NCBI GenBank assembly: GCA_963931925.1
Contig: OZ007570.1
Location: 25,691,471-25,755,470, forward strand
Length of the DNA: 64,000 nt
Source: Onchidella celtica
Lineage: Eukaryota; Mollusca; Gastropoda; Systellommatophora; Onchidiidae
Direction: 5' to 3'
The notes under the pieces are model-generated. The model made no database searches. It was not told the origin of the DNA and was given only the letters and a program-made list of their open reading frames with translations. Made by a program: the position numbers and the translations under genes. Shown here one piece after another: positions 31,935 to 43,781 of the stretch; position 1 is the first letter of the stretch, and the number at the start of each line of letters is the position of its first letter.

Positions 31935-33056
31935 TTCGATTCTTGCCTTTTAAAGATGTATGTGGAAAGAGTTTTGCAAAATTCAGTGGGTATAACATTT
32001 TCTCTGATTCTGAGGTGAAATGTAAGGACTGGAACCAGACTAAATACTTATAAAATACTGTGAGGCGCCAGTGTCAGATGAGTTGTAGACTATGTTAACA
32101 CTTGTAATATATTTTTACAGCCCAATTCTGCCTTCCTGGCGATATCATCAGTTTCGATGGAACACTTATCTGAGGTTGTGGGATGGTCCCAGTGATGGCT
32201 GAGAGAATTGAGATAACTTAACTGGTGAGCTGACTTATCACCGAGGAGAAGGACATCCGACTTTTTCCCCATTTTTAACCGGTTGGGGGGGGGGGGGGAT
32301 CAGAGTATATGTTTGTGTGTGTTTGGGGGGCGGGGCGAAAACGGAGATCACCAATTGAAAATGAAATATTTATTACCCCAGTAAAAGTGAACCAGAAATC
32401 GCAATAGAGATCTGCTCCCTAAGGTTACGAACTTGATTGATATGTCAATTATTCATGTTTACGAGCTGCTCCGCGAGACAGATATTTACATAGATTACAA
32501 TAGGATTTTTACAGAACGAGAGGTCAATGACACACAAAATGGCATTATGCCGACGGCTTACGTCACTGAAATTCAATGTTTATTTGCCTTATTTTTAAAT
32601 TTTAAAAGACGAGTCTCTGCGTCTTATTTTTCTTTCAACTACAGACAATACAAAGGCCATTTTCATGAGTGATTTTGATGTAATTCCATAGTTTGTTTCC
32701 CCGTAAGGACCAACTCACGGGAGAACTTTGGCCTGAGATTTCGGAAATATTAAACTAAAGTGATTATCAACCTAGGATTGGCATTGGAAAAGACGTCTCT
32801 GTCCTTTATTGGAGAGGGCATAGGAACAAAAATTCTTCTTAGGCAGATTCGAGAATATGAGAGGATGTTATTATAAAAAAATAAATAAACCTGTCTAGGG
32901 CTTAAGATGCTTATTTAATTGTTGGATCAAATACACTGTTGAACACATAGTAACAGGGTATTGCTTTCGCTATATTATGTCAGTTAATAACTCTTCAGAT
33001 GCCATGGTCGTAAAGTTGTCTTCAGTATCTATTTCTCAGCTTTTTGTGATGCAGAG
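31935..33056. repeat. Duplication block Q, copy 2
   Basis: Aligns with 1741-2860 and 58985-59720. It ends at GATGCAGAGTA and joins block R directly, which marks the uninterrupted order Q-R. Confidence 0.8.
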
Positions 33057-33735
33057 TATTATATGAATTTCAATGGTGAATTTTCATGCCGAGTCGTCTT
33101 AAACTTTCGTTCGGACTGTAAGGGTAAATATTTTTGTTTGGTGGTTTTCCTCATCATCATTCTGAAGATTTTCTCTTTATGGGCCCAGCATCTTACTGCA
33201 TATTATGCAACGATGAATTGTGTGTGTGTCTGTATGTGTGAGCTTGTCTTCGCGGCGTTAGGCGGACCTTTTCATGTTTACACACCAAAGTTATCCGGTC
33301 ACCCTGCGTTATCCGGCCAGCCTACGTTATCCGGGCGCCCGGATAGTGTTTTAACCAGATTTTTGGGTTTCCCTACGCTTTTTTATCCCTTAGCTCCGTT
33401 TTTTTTAATTGTCAAGTTTGGACCCGTTAGAGTAGCACAGCAACACTCAGCATACTTACACAAAGCGAGTGTATTGGTCGAAAATCAGAGACCGGATATT
33501 TACCGTGGAAAGTATTATTTTGAGAGTATCTTTCCCGCAATAGTTTTGATCTGACTGGAACTTGCGCTGTGTCCGGATAATGGAGGATTCAGGAAGCAGT
33601 CCGGTTTATGTAGCAAGTTGAAGTTCGTAACTCTTGCTTGCATCTCTAGTAGAACTGATAACGCTCTTATTAATAGTAATTTTGAAACCGTATTTGATAC
33701 TGAAGCAATTGTAATGCTAAGATCAAATCTAATCA
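33057..33735. repeat. Duplication block R, copy 2
   Basis: Aligns with 10785-11435. GTTATCCGG occurs three times in a row at 33291-33340 against two degenerate units in copy 1, and GTGTCCGGATAATGG lies inverted at 33571. Confidence 0.75.
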
Positions 33736-34470
33736 AGTTTAATCAAATTACATTTATGAATACCACATGTATGTCTGTGTATGTGTGTGTGTGTGTGTGT
33801 GTGTTATAAGGGTTCCGTGGGATTTTAAAAAATCCTCACAGGTCGTGAGTCTGGTCTGCGTGTGAGAGTGAACCTGTGCATGTGGAATGCTACACGTGCT
33901 GTCTGGCCTTTCAACCGTTTGTCGTGTTTGTGTGTGTCGTGTCTTTCTGTGGCCATGCTTCTGGTAGTCGCAGGGTTTCCTCCTGTCCTATCATTCTGTT
34001 ATAATTCTATCTATTGTCTTGCTTTTTCCTGGCACAATGAGACCACCGTCGTGGCGACGTGCTTTCCACAAACCCTCAAAATCGTGTCCAGGTTCATTTA
34101 GTGCGTATGACTATAAGTATAAGTGCGTCACGTGGGCTTTTTCCCATCTGTATTACAAATCTGTAACCGCAAGGGCGTATTCAGAATTCGTGTCATCAGG
34201 GGCTATTTCTTGAGTAGCTTTGCTGAACTTTTTTTTTCACGCATCCCTCCTCTCTCTAACCTTTTTAATGTGTGCTTGGCTTCAACTCCCCCCCTCCCCC
34301 TCCCCCTGCCCCTGCCCCCCCCCCCCAATATACACACACGTATGTGCTTTACGGCTATGTTAACTGCCCATGATAAAAGTAATACCCTGATATTTTGAAG
34401 CTTCAAATGACATTTTACCGTATTTTGTGTGTAGCCTGTCCTCTTGTGAAATATATCTGTTGGGTTTGAC
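33736..34470. other. No gene seen; (TG)n tract
   Basis: A (TG)n run at ~33774-33804 and C-rich runs near 34290-34327. This opens a ~7-kb repeat-rich stretch between R2 and receptor B that has no counterpart between R1 and receptor A. Confidence 0.5.
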
Positions 34471-34760
34471 TACGGGGGGAGGGGGTGCTCACCTCTCAAG
34501 CCGAATGTATCGGGTTCGATTCTTGGTCGGTATAGGTCTGTTTGGTTTGGGTTTTTTTTTTTTCAGGGGCGGTGAATTCCTGTCTTTGATCCTATGGTGG
34601 GTGGATCGAGCACCTAGTCTTCTAGAATTAGGACGGAAAATCCGGAGGGCCCGTGTGCACGTTGCGCACGTTAGAGATACCTTGACACTTGAAAGACGAG
34701 AAAAGCAGGCCGAACCAGGCGGCTGGCCCGGCAAAATTCTAAAAAGAAAAAAAATGTAAT
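34471..34760 (+). mobile_element. tRNA-derived SINE
   Basis: The head shows CTCACCTCTCAAGCCGAATG followed by the RNA polymerase III B box GGTTCGATTCT (34513-34523), the layout of a tRNA-derived 5' end. The A box region is overwritten by a G run. A ~200-base body with GTGCACGTTGCGCACGTTAG and a GGCTGGCCC motif follows, ending in an A-rich tail with ATGTAAT. I believe such bodies are common in mollusc SINEs but cannot name the family. Confidence 0.55.
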
Positions 34761-35215
34761 CCCTGCCACAAAAACACACAGAAACAAGAACAATAAACCA
34801 AGAATAACAACCTTAGTGAAGTGTAAATGCCAAGGGCAGCGAAACCTCCTAAAATAAAGACCTTTAACACGTACAAAAAAACAACAACTGCATGTGTGTG
34901 TTTGGGGGGGGGGGGGTGGGGTGAAAGCGAATTGGGAGCCTGAATGGGGGATTGCCTGAAAAGGGTTGAGACTCACTGATTTAGGGTTAATCATTTTGAA
35001 TTAGGTTTAATCATTTCGAATGCCCGGTCATTAACCCTTTTCGTCCTAAGGCTGGAGAGTTCTGATTAAAAGTTCATATTCATTGTTGTGCCCGCCAGCA
35101 CGAGCCGAGTTTGATCGGCCAGTTTGTTGGATTGTGACGTCACGACATTGAATTTTTAATGAGACCTCGCGAATCAGCCAACTACTTGGATCTCATGGTG
35201 ACAAAACGGTCATCA

Positions 35216-35362
35216 CCACGTCATCTTCACCATCATCATCATCAATATTATCATCATCACTATCATCATCATTACCATCACCGTCATCATCATCATCACA
35301 ATCATCATCACCACCATCACCACCACCATCATCATCATGATCATCATCATGATCATCATGGT
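35216..35362. repeat. (CAT)n trinucleotide microsatellite
   Basis: About 150 bases of CAT/ATC units with TAT, CAC and GAT variants. The His-rich and Met-rich frames across it are artefacts of the repeat. Confidence 0.95.
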
Positions 35363-35941
35363 ATCGAAGCAGTCTTCACACAGATAATCTAACACAATGC
35401 ACGAAATCCACAATCACACATTCAATATTTTGATGAGGTGTTTCTACTATTTTATTGTGTCTTATTTAAATAGAAAACTCACGCCAGTCATGACCAGCTC
35501 GTACTTACATCTTAAGATTGGATATTATGTACATATTGTTAAAAAAAAACAACAACTGAAAATCTACTAGTACTATGTGTTCATTTTTGTTCATACAGTG
35601 TTACGTTGTAGTAATGTATTCTCTCCATGACATCAGCATAATACTAAATTTTTATTTGGAATTCAACTATGCGTTTATTTCTTGCTCATGTAGTGTTTTC
35701 TTGTGGTAATTCCACGACGTAAGCAATTATGTCATGTCTATCTTAAATTTAGATTTTGTATACATACTGTTGGACATTCTTTTTAAACTTAAACTCACCC
35801 AGGCATTTATTTCCGTTCATGCAGTGTTTCGTTGGCGACATTGTATTAACTCAATGGCGTAGGCATGTATCTTTGTCTAAGTTCGGATTCATATGCCTAA
35901 TGTTAAAAAGAAAACAAAATAGTTGAAATTCTTGTACGCAC

Positions 35942-36012
35942 TTGTGTGTGTGTGTGTATGCGTGTGTATGTACATGTGTGTGTATGTGTGTGTGGGTGTG
36001 TGTTGTGTATAT
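35942..36012. repeat. (TG)n microsatellite
   Basis: Imperfect TG repeat with TATG interruptions. Confidence 0.9.
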
Positions 36013-36067
36013 ATAATGATACCCGTGAAATTTATCATATGTAAGGCAGCCTGGGAAAACCAGTCAT

Positions 36068-37105
36068 TATCACGATGTGGGTTATGTGCTGTGGGGATAT
36101 AGCACTCGACTCGAGGGTTCCTAACTCTCATCTCGGACAGACACTACCGAAACACACAAGTAAATAATGAAACAAACAGAAGTATTTTAAGTTTGGTCAG
36201 GCATGCAGGGCCGTAGGATGTATTGATAATAATTTCGACTGCATAAATGTAATGATTGTATCAATCCACAAAAAGAATTACAATGGCAAAGCCAACTCTA
36301 ATCAACTACTTTACCGTCCGACTAAATATAAAAGTAAATCCCTCTTTCATTCTTTCTAAGGACACTTCCTTCCTCCTTGAGGGAGGCTCACTTAAATAAA
36401 ATAATAATACTAATGTTCAACCAGCTACAATAAAGTTATTGTATATGTCGAGCTAGTAACGACTATTCATAATATTATAGCAATTTAAACACCAACGACT
36501 CGCTACTCTAACGTATTGTATATATCTGCTGTTGGAGAACAGTTCGTCTCTATCTCTCCCTCTCCCCCCACCCCCTCCCCCTCTCTCTCTCTCTAGGGAT
36601 GCTCCCTGTACAGAACGGTTTAGGGTTATGGAACTTACGATTGTCCGTTCACATTAGCGGAATCTGAGTGTCACTTGTGAACTATTAGTCTTGCACCAAG
36701 ATCTTCTCGCTCTCTTCGTCAGTACAATTTATGATGACTTCTATCTTCGTATCATGCCGCACTCTGGTTGGGCCCACGGAATCACCTCATAAGAAGGATG
36801 CAACTTTTACCTGTGACTAACCCTAAATCGAGCTCGAAGCTATTTTATATGCCTGGCTAATTTTGCAGATCGGCGGCCAAGTCCACTGCATGCCTCGGTT
36901 TGGTTCCGAATACACAAGTTTCAAATACTGCAGATCATTGGCTGGCGCCCTAGCACAACAACTGATGACCTCGCGAAGGTAATAATTAATTGACCCTCCG
37001 CACGGCCCAAATCATGATCAACAAGTTCGGTCTGATAAACAGCTCATGCACTCGAGTGAACTCTTAGCACAACCTACACTATGGTCGACTGGTCGACTCG
37101 TGACA
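36068..37105 (-). mobile_element. Possible solo LTR
   Basis: The right end reads CGTGACA and is followed by GTCAT. The left end reads TATCACG and is preceded by GTCAT. The termini are therefore inverted (one mismatch to TGTCACG) and flanked by a 5-bp direct repeat, as for a Gypsy LTR. On the minus strand a TATA-like ATATAAAATA lies ~250 bases in. Against it: the left ~70 bases (GGGATATAGCACTCGACTCGAGGGTT) also look like a tRNA-derived SINE head, and a (CT)n tract lies inside. Confidence 0.3.
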
Positions 37106-37110
37106 GTCAT

Positions 37111-38164
37111 AATACCAAAATTTCACAATTAAAGTTACTAGCACCATCGTGTAGTAGAAATTTTGCAGAGCATTTTGCATTTTAAACGTTTAAAATATCT
37201 TCGCCACAACCAAAGTTATCACATTTTAAAGGTAAAAAACGCACTGATATTACAAAATGAGAAAATCCCGTCTAAAGTTAACACATTTATTTTCATACAT
37301 TTTGAGGTGTTGTTTTTTTTTCTCACCAGGAAAGCAATATAATGCCGTTATTGAATATATAACAATCACAAAACTCAAATATTGAGTACAGGTCAACATT
37401 TCAAGAATCCGGAACATTTGTTTTTTTTTTTTGCATAAAATTCAAATCAAAACAAATGTTTCGCTAGATCTAGATCTAGATCTATCTCTCTGTCCCCCAT
37501 CTAGTTGATGGCAACCGCAATTATTTTGCTGACATCAATTAAAATAAATTTCTACCACACTTAAAATATTAAAAGAACGTTTTCCTACAAAAGCAAAGGT
37601 TACTTTATCGGGTAGAAGATTAAATTTTAATTGTAGAATTGCAATTAAAATCAACTGAAAAAGGCGGTACTATAAGATTGGCCTTTTCTAAGCAGTCGGG
37701 TTTTTCGTTGTTGTTTTTTTTTTAGGAAGATGGGCTGTGGAATTTCAATTTCCATTGGTATATGGTGTGACATGGCGGGAAAATACAAGTGTGCGCGTCA
37801 AAGAGAAGACAAAGTTGTTGATCACGATAACGGTAGAATAATGTAATGTCAACAAGTCATTTTCCCAAAACCACCCTGCTTTGGGAATGGAATAAAGCAC
37901 TACTGAAGCAGCAGTGTGTTTGCTAATCTTATAATCATGTTTATTATCCTGTCTGAAAATTTCATTTCATGTCAAGAGGCATATAAATTATATGATGTAC
38001 TATTGTTTGCTATTATTAGTGTAATAGCACGTTCCTGACTTTCCTTGTTTGTCTCAACATTGCCTTTACTTTTTTCTCTAAAATCTTGTAATCCCCCCCC
38101 CCCTCCCTCTTTTTTTAGCCATCTCTTCATTTCTTTTTATATATATCCAATCAGAATCAGCCAG
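37111..38164. other. No gene seen
   Basis: AT-rich sequence. It includes a palindromic AGATCT tandem at 37466-37484 and T/C runs at 37420, 37720 and 38095. Confidence 0.4.
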
Positions 38165-39093
38165 TCAGATGAGGAGTAAGACAAGGAGGCGTGCTGTCAC
38201 CCGACCTCTTCAATATGACGTATAGTGAGATGATATTAAGACACATTGAAGATAACAAAGGAATAGGTCTGGGCGGATATAATATCAAAAATCTGAGATA
38301 CGTCGATGATACTGTTTTAACTGCGGAATCAGAACACGCCCTTCAGAAAACCCTGTATGTTGTGACAGAAGTAAGCACAAAAAATACCTGGCACTAAATA
38401 TCTCAAAAATAGAGAGCGTGTCTATCTCCAAAAAGACACAGGCCCCACCATGCAATCTACAAAGTAGCGGGAAACAAGTCAAACAAGTCAACAAATTTAA
38501 ATACCTCGGTTACATGGTAACATCAGATGGAACATGTACATCAGAAGTCCAAAGACGAACAGTCACAGCCAAAGTTACTTTTAAAAAGCTGACCCCAATC
38601 ATGACAAACAGAAACATTAAAATGAATGCAAAACTCAGAATATTGAAGGCGTACATTTGATCAGTTCTTCTATACGGGTGCGAGTGCTGGACAATCAACA
38701 ACAATATTAAAGGAAAACTAGAAGCAACAGAAATGTGGTTCATAAGGAGGGTGCTGAAAATATCATGGACAGAAAAGAACTCCAACTAAGAAGTGCTGAA
38801 AATGGCAACCATGAAAAGATCACTCATTAAGACAATAGGGAGGAGACAGATGAGATTCATGGGGCATGTTTATAGAAAAGGGGGTGTGGCACAACTTAGT
38901 ATGACAGGAAAAATCGAAGGGAAGAGAAGTCGAGGACGCCAACGTGCAACATTCATAAATAGACTGAACACATGGGCAACCAACAACACAACGAACAACA
39001 ACTCATTCATGAGAGCTTCGAGTGAAAGAGCGGGATGGAGAACCATAACCGTCAATGCCTGCTCCAGACAAGACACTTGATGATGATGATGGC
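38165..39093 (+). pseudogene. RTE-like LINE fragment (RT and C-terminus)
   Basis: A 5'-truncated LINE. The frame shows Gly-Val-Arg-Gln-Gly-Gly-Val-Leu-Ser-Pro-Asp-Leu-Phe-Asn near 38178, the catalytic Tyr-Val-Asp-Asp near 38302, Leu-Leu-Tyr-Gly-Cys-Glu-Cys-Trp near 38670, and Gly-Arg-Arg-Gln-Met-Arg-Phe-Met-Gly-His near 38843. Stops (near 38168, 38396 and 38659) and frame changes break it. It ends in a GATGATGATGATGG run at ~39080, in keeping with RTE-type LINEs that end in short tandem repeats. Confidence 0.75.
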
Positions 39094-39349
39094 AATGTCT
39101 ATGGTACATGCATTAAACGTGGAATATTATGATAACACACCAATCTCCTTGTTATTACTTGAAGGTGGTAAGTTGGTGGACTTCTGGATTTTGAAACTTT
39201 TAAACAATAGAACATTTGATAATGCCTTTAAGGAAGACTTATGTTAGTGTGACGTTGTCACGAATCGGGTAATGCTGAACGGTCAGAGGATGTAAAAATT
39301 GTGTTTTCTTTGGCCCATAAACTGACTAACGGCGCACAGATGGGGTAGT

Positions 39350-39820
39350 TAATGGCCTTTCTTTTGCGGGATATTACTGAGGCACAACAGACGAGGACTG
39401 TCTGCCCATCTGAGTCCGGAGCGCGGGAGCCCATGTAAGAGGGATGCGCATTGTATATTTTCACCAAGTTGACCAATGGCCAAATTGCGTCCCGTTGTGA
39501 TTAATTGCCTTTCTTTGGGGACATGTTACTGAGGCACAACAGGCGAGGACTGTCTGCCCATCTGGGTCCGGAGCGCGGGAGCCCATGTAAGAGGGATGCG
39601 CGTTGTATATTTTCACCCATATTGGCCAATGGCCAAATCGCTGTCCGTTATCCCGCTAATGAGGTGCAAGTTGTGCATCTGTGTTCAGGATCTCGACCAA
39701 TGGTCGAATCATTCTTTGTCTATTCATCTTCGAGGCATAACAACTTATGTATCAGTGCCTGTCTTGGCCAATGGTCGAATCGCGCTTGTCCAGTTTTGGC
39801 GGGCTTAGGGTGGATAAAAC
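39350..39820 (+). promoter_or_regulatory. Promoter-like array: four CCAATGG boxes and a TATA-like box
   Basis: Two tandem ~135-base copies (39350-39484 and 39502-39636) each end in CCAATGGCCAAAT. Two further CCAATGGTCGAAT boxes follow at 39697 and 39768. All four boxes are in the same orientation. A GATAAAA lies at 39813-39819, ~40 bases past the last box. This spacing resembles a CCAAT/TATA core promoter or an LTR U3 region. Confidence 0.45.
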
Positions 39821-39839
39821 CCGGTCGGTCTGGACGCTT

Positions 39840-41467
39840 GGTCATCTTCCAGGCGGCACCCCCAGGCCGGCAAGAAGTTCGACCATCACCCGAGAAAGTT
39901 GGCCTTGTGCGTTCCAGTTGCATGCGGGCGGTTTTGAACGGTGATAACCGGTGAGTTGACTGTCCAAGTATGTTTTATTTCGTGCTCGTTGGTATTTACA
40001 GCGTTCTTACGCAGTGCCGAGAATACTATAGATAATTCCTGTCGTATGCTTTATATTAAGTATCCTGGTTTCTAGATTCTGTGCGCAGGCACGTGGTTAT
40101 CCGTAGAGCTAGATTGTTACAATCACTTAATCTGTAATGGGATTCAAAGTGCAGTATTACAGTAGTGCGGCACTATCATATAGGCTACTTTATGTTGTAA
40201 GTGAGGTCGATCCTATGGAGACTTTCTCTTGATTAAGGTTAATTGGAATCTAGCCGCCCTGCCGTTGAGTAGGCAGCGTAGGTAAGCTGTGTGTAGAGAA
40301 AGTAACTAATGAATGATAAGAATAGTTGTTGGATTGGACCTATCGCCGGGTAGGAATAGGCCTACTGGTTGGTGCGCGCAAATGCAGTGGGATATTTGAC
40401 ATAGAGGTTAGTCTGAGAAGTAAGAGACTGTCAGATTGGAGCCTACGTTTCTCTTTCAACAAGGTTACTCCATTTAGATAATTATTATTGCACCATATTG
40501 TCGAGTGGTACATAAGGCGACTGGGGTTATGCGGTATATTGTCCTAATTATTGCAGATCAGAGCCGGTACGATCATTGTGTCATGCTGTAGTGCCAGCGA
40601 GAAGGGTAGCTGCAGGCGGTGAGACACCGCACCTGGATGTTGGCGTGTCCATCCATGGTTAGTGAAATAGTATTGTAAGAAGGATCGTTGTTGTGTGCGT
40701 GCTGAATGGATGTGAATGACGCGTATGGATGGGATCGCCTTCTAACGATAAAAACTCCATGCTTGCACTTGATCATGGTAACGAAACAAATGGGTACAAG
40801 TGTTGTATGTTGTAGTGTCGTGGCCAAGCTACGGCAAAGGGGGACTGCGTAGTATTATCAATGGTGTGATCGTTGTTATAACAATGAGATCGACTGAAGA
40901 GGATAACCTCATGCTTGAGTGGATAGTGAATTGGTCTTCAGGCCTGGAGGGCTTGTGTTCGTCTTTACCTCTCCAGTAAATAATGTACACGTGGGAAGCA
41001 ACCCACTTGAGTATGTGTGGGTGTGAGCGTGTGCGGATGGTATGCTGAGTGCATACTGTTAATTATGGTAGCAGTAATATAACAATTGACCTATGTATGC
41101 TGATGATTATTTACATGTATGCACGTGTACTATAATGTGTGTCCATCATTTTAGACTTCTTTGCAGTGCTGATGAGGCAGTAAGCCGGGAACGCCAATGG
41201 GCGGGCTGCACTGGGTTTTTAGTTCTTTGTTAGTTACTAAGTTAGCATTTGCACTGGGTTTTTAGTTCTTCGTTAGTTAGCAACCTTCACTGGTCTTGTA
41301 TTTTTAGTTAGCACTTCATATCACTGGTCTTGTATTTTTAGTTACCATTATTTTTGAGTCACCACTTTTAGTTTAGCTCTTATTCGTATAATTGTCTCCA
41401 ACCATCGCCTGGGCTACATAACCCTTTTCTATTTTTTTTATATATAATAAATGTAGTCCCTGTCACA
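39840..41467 (+). ncRNA. Possible two-exon noncoding transcript
   Basis: Downstream of the promoter-like array, a putative exon 1 (~39840-39950) ends at AACCG|GTGAGT. A good acceptor, CATTTTAGACTTCTTTGCAG|, lies at 41166. Exon 2 (41167-~41467) contains tandem CACTGG...TTTTTAGTT units and an AATAAA at 41446-41451, ~15 bases before an A-run. No open frame of note spans the exons. The start site is estimated from the TATA-like box. Alternatively the whole 39255-41467 stretch is an old LTR that begins TGTCAC, but no target duplication supports that. Confidence 0.25.
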
Positions 41468-41470
41468 AAA

Positions 41471-42050
41471 AAGATCCTGGTGTGGTGTTGCTTTGTGAAG
41501 ACTGTGAGCAAGCACCACGGTGCTAAGAGTTGAATGTTAGTATTCATCACACTGGTACATTAGTATTGTGTGAACCAAATAGGAAAATGTCAATGTCTTC
41601 TTTACAAGTTTTCTAAGTGCTTGATAATGATGTTTATAACGCTGCAGTATTACAATGCTACTACACCTTTAAAAAAATTGCCAGAGTGTCCTTTAATTCT
41701 TGAAGCTATAACTAGGTAAGTTGCTTCAATCAAAGACAAGGGGCTTTATAGCAAGTTCGTCGTCCTGGTACCACATGTCTCAGGTAATATGATCTAACTG
41801 CTGAATCTGAATATCTTTAATCCTTTCCTGAAAAGCACATAAAACATCACAAGAGCACACACATCCATTGTCCTTATTGCTTTTGCTGGAGGAATCTGTT
41901 CAAAATGGACGTTCTTGCCTCCTGGAACAAATCGTGACAAGATATTGCCATGGATATTTTCCAAGTACACCCAGAGTTTCAGGGGCATTTTCCAATAACA
42001 GGAGAATCCATAACTCAGCTTGATTTTCAAAGTGCAACACACTGACACTC
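41471..42050. other. 3' flank of receptor B; no gene seen
   Basis: Unique sequence next to the stop codon of gene B. A polyadenylation site for gene B should lie here on the minus strand, but I see no clear canonical signal. Confidence 0.4.
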
Positions 42051-43781
42051 TTAAACTGACAAGTTCTTCTGTGTCGGGCATTTCATTATATTAGTGAATT
42101 CTTCTTCTCTGTTACTTGAGCTGTTGCCTTCCGTGCTGCCCCTACTCGTCAATGTGACAGTCGTAGAACGTGTTCCATTGTCCAGCGTCGGTGCTGATTC
42201 GTTTCTGTGGCTATCACTATTGATCTGTGTGTGTGTCTTTCTCCAACGTGTGTACAGATCAGAATACAGTGCAATAGTTCTTTTGTTCAGGCACATACTG
42301 ATAAAGAACATAACGCCTTGGAGACCAAGGAGGGCTGTGAAGAAATAACTCAACACCTCACTGGGAATGGCTTCATAAAGGAAAGCAAGGAGCCACATCA
42401 GACCTGTGATCATGGACAGACGTGCACACGCTACCAATCCAATTCTGGTCTGGGACGAAGACTTTGTAGTCATTTCTGTTTTCCTGCGTAGGCTGTAGAT
42501 TGTGATTATCATTAGGATGATGTTAAAAACAACTGCAAGGCCCATGGGTAATGCAAAAGCGAATGTCCTTGAAGTCGATGTGTTAATGTAACACAGTCGA
42601 GGACTGCCGTAACCAATATCATCACGTGTGGCTACGTTCGCGATTATATTGACGACCACAATGACCATTGGGCAGACAAATGTGTAGACCGTGGCCAGAA
42701 TAAAGGGTTTCTTGGTCAAGAAGAATATTCGTGCTTTGAGCGGGTAACACAGCTTGTAAAATCTCTCCATGGTGCAGGCATTCATGGAGGAAACTGCTGC
42801 TAGCCACGTATAGTGGATAATAAATCCAAACGCTTTGCAGGTCCTTCTGTTCCCAAACTGTTCAATAGCAAACTCGTAAAACGCCTGGGCAGCGAAAAGT
42901 GTGACTGTCAATGTTATGATGTTCTTACCTCCCCCATTGCGTAAAGGAGGAAAGAAGCAATAAGTTATAAACGTGAGTAGGAGACAAAATAAAGAAATGC
43001 ATGTGCAAATGATAGATATCAGACCCGAGATAGTCCAGGTATCGAAATCATTCACTTTTTTCCTGCATACCAGTACATCCGTCTCTGTCAGTAAGATATA
43101 ATCGGATACACAAACCTGAACGTCAGATTCTGAAATCTCATCAATATTTGAAGCTGAGATCAATTTGTTGGTTGGTTGGAAGATAAAACTGTCATTTTGG
43201 TCTGTGGCAATGAAATTATCTCTTGGCAGCACTACAAAGGGGCATTGGCTTGTGTGTAAGAATGATATAAAGTAGATCTTCTCCAAGTCATAGCCATCGT
43301 CCAGTGTAGCTAGCCTATGTAAAGGTGCAAACGCAATGGATGCATTGATATCACAAACATTCCCAGCTAATGGATCATTGAAACATTTATTTGTTAATGA
43401 AATGCGGTATCTTACCACATCAAGCTGTGAATTTGGAAATGCAGAGGTGTTAAAGGCATCGAAACTTTTGGCAATTTCTTGTTCTATATCTTCTAAAAAT
43501 CCACTTCCTTGTCGTGAAATGAGTTCGTGCACTGCCACAGTTGTTGCCTTTGATCCTGGACACCAAGTCTTCACGTAATTTATGTGTGAAAGAGAATAAG
43601 GCCCTAAACTTAGCTGACTACGCAAGTGATCCATATTTTCCCAAGAGATCTCTGTCGCAGTCTCTATGTGCAGGTCAAAACAGACTCTGTATCCAAGCAG
43701 GTTGGCCATGACCAAACTTTCGCAACTCCCATTTATGGTCAGGTATTTTCCTTCACTACACACTGGAGTACGACATTCACA
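42051..43781 (-). CDS. Receptor B exon 5: seven-transmembrane domain
   Basis: Opens after CCCCAACAG in phase 0, as in A. It shows the same TM6 Gly-Leu-Met-Trp-Leu-Leu-Ala-Phe, TM7 Gly-Leu-Gln-Gly-Val, and the Cys pair before TM3 and in extracellular loop 2. The C-terminus runs past A's end, to Asn-Leu-Ser-Val. Confidence 0.9.
   Translation of the reverse strand, partial: CECRTPVCSEGKYLTINGSCESLVMANLLGYRVCFDLHIETATEISWENMDHLRSQLSLGPYSLSHINYVKTWCPGSKATTVAVHELISRQGSGFLEDIEQEIAKSFDAFNTSAFPNSQLDVVRYRISLTNKCFNDPLAGNVCDINASIAFAPLHRLATLDDGYDLEKIYFISFLHTSQCPFVVLPRDNFIATDQNDSFIFQPTNKLISASNIDEISESDVQVCVSDYILLTETDVLVCRKKVNDFDTWTISGLISIICTCISLFCLLLTFITYCFFPPLRNGGGKNIITLTVTLFAAQAFYEFAIEQFGNRRTCKAFGFIIHYTWLAAVSSMNACTMERFYKLCYPLKARIFFLTKKPFILATVYTFVCPMVIVVVNIIANVATRDDIGYGSPRLCYINTSTSRTFAFALPMGLAVVFNIILMIITIYSLRRKTEMTTKSSSQTRIGLVACARLSMITGLMWLLAFLYEAIPSEVLSYFFTALLGLQGVMFFISMCLNKRTIALYSDLYTRWRKTHTQINSDSHRNESAPTLDNGTRSTTVTLTSRGSTEGNSSSNREEEFTNIMKCPTQKNLSV

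Larger units (their letters stand above)
34761..36062. other. No gene seen; microsatellites
   Basis: Apart from the (CAT)n and (TG)n tracts listed separately, this is AT-rich unique sequence. Confidence 0.5.

Noticed and set aside
35159-35413. His-rich and Met-rich frames
   Set aside because: Direct translations of the (CAT)n microsatellite.
39255-41469. 2.2-kb solo LTR beginning TGTCACGAATC
   Set aside because: The right end (CCTGTCACA) is not the inverse of the left and no 4-6-bp target duplication flanks it. A promoter plus spliced transcript explains the signals at least as well.
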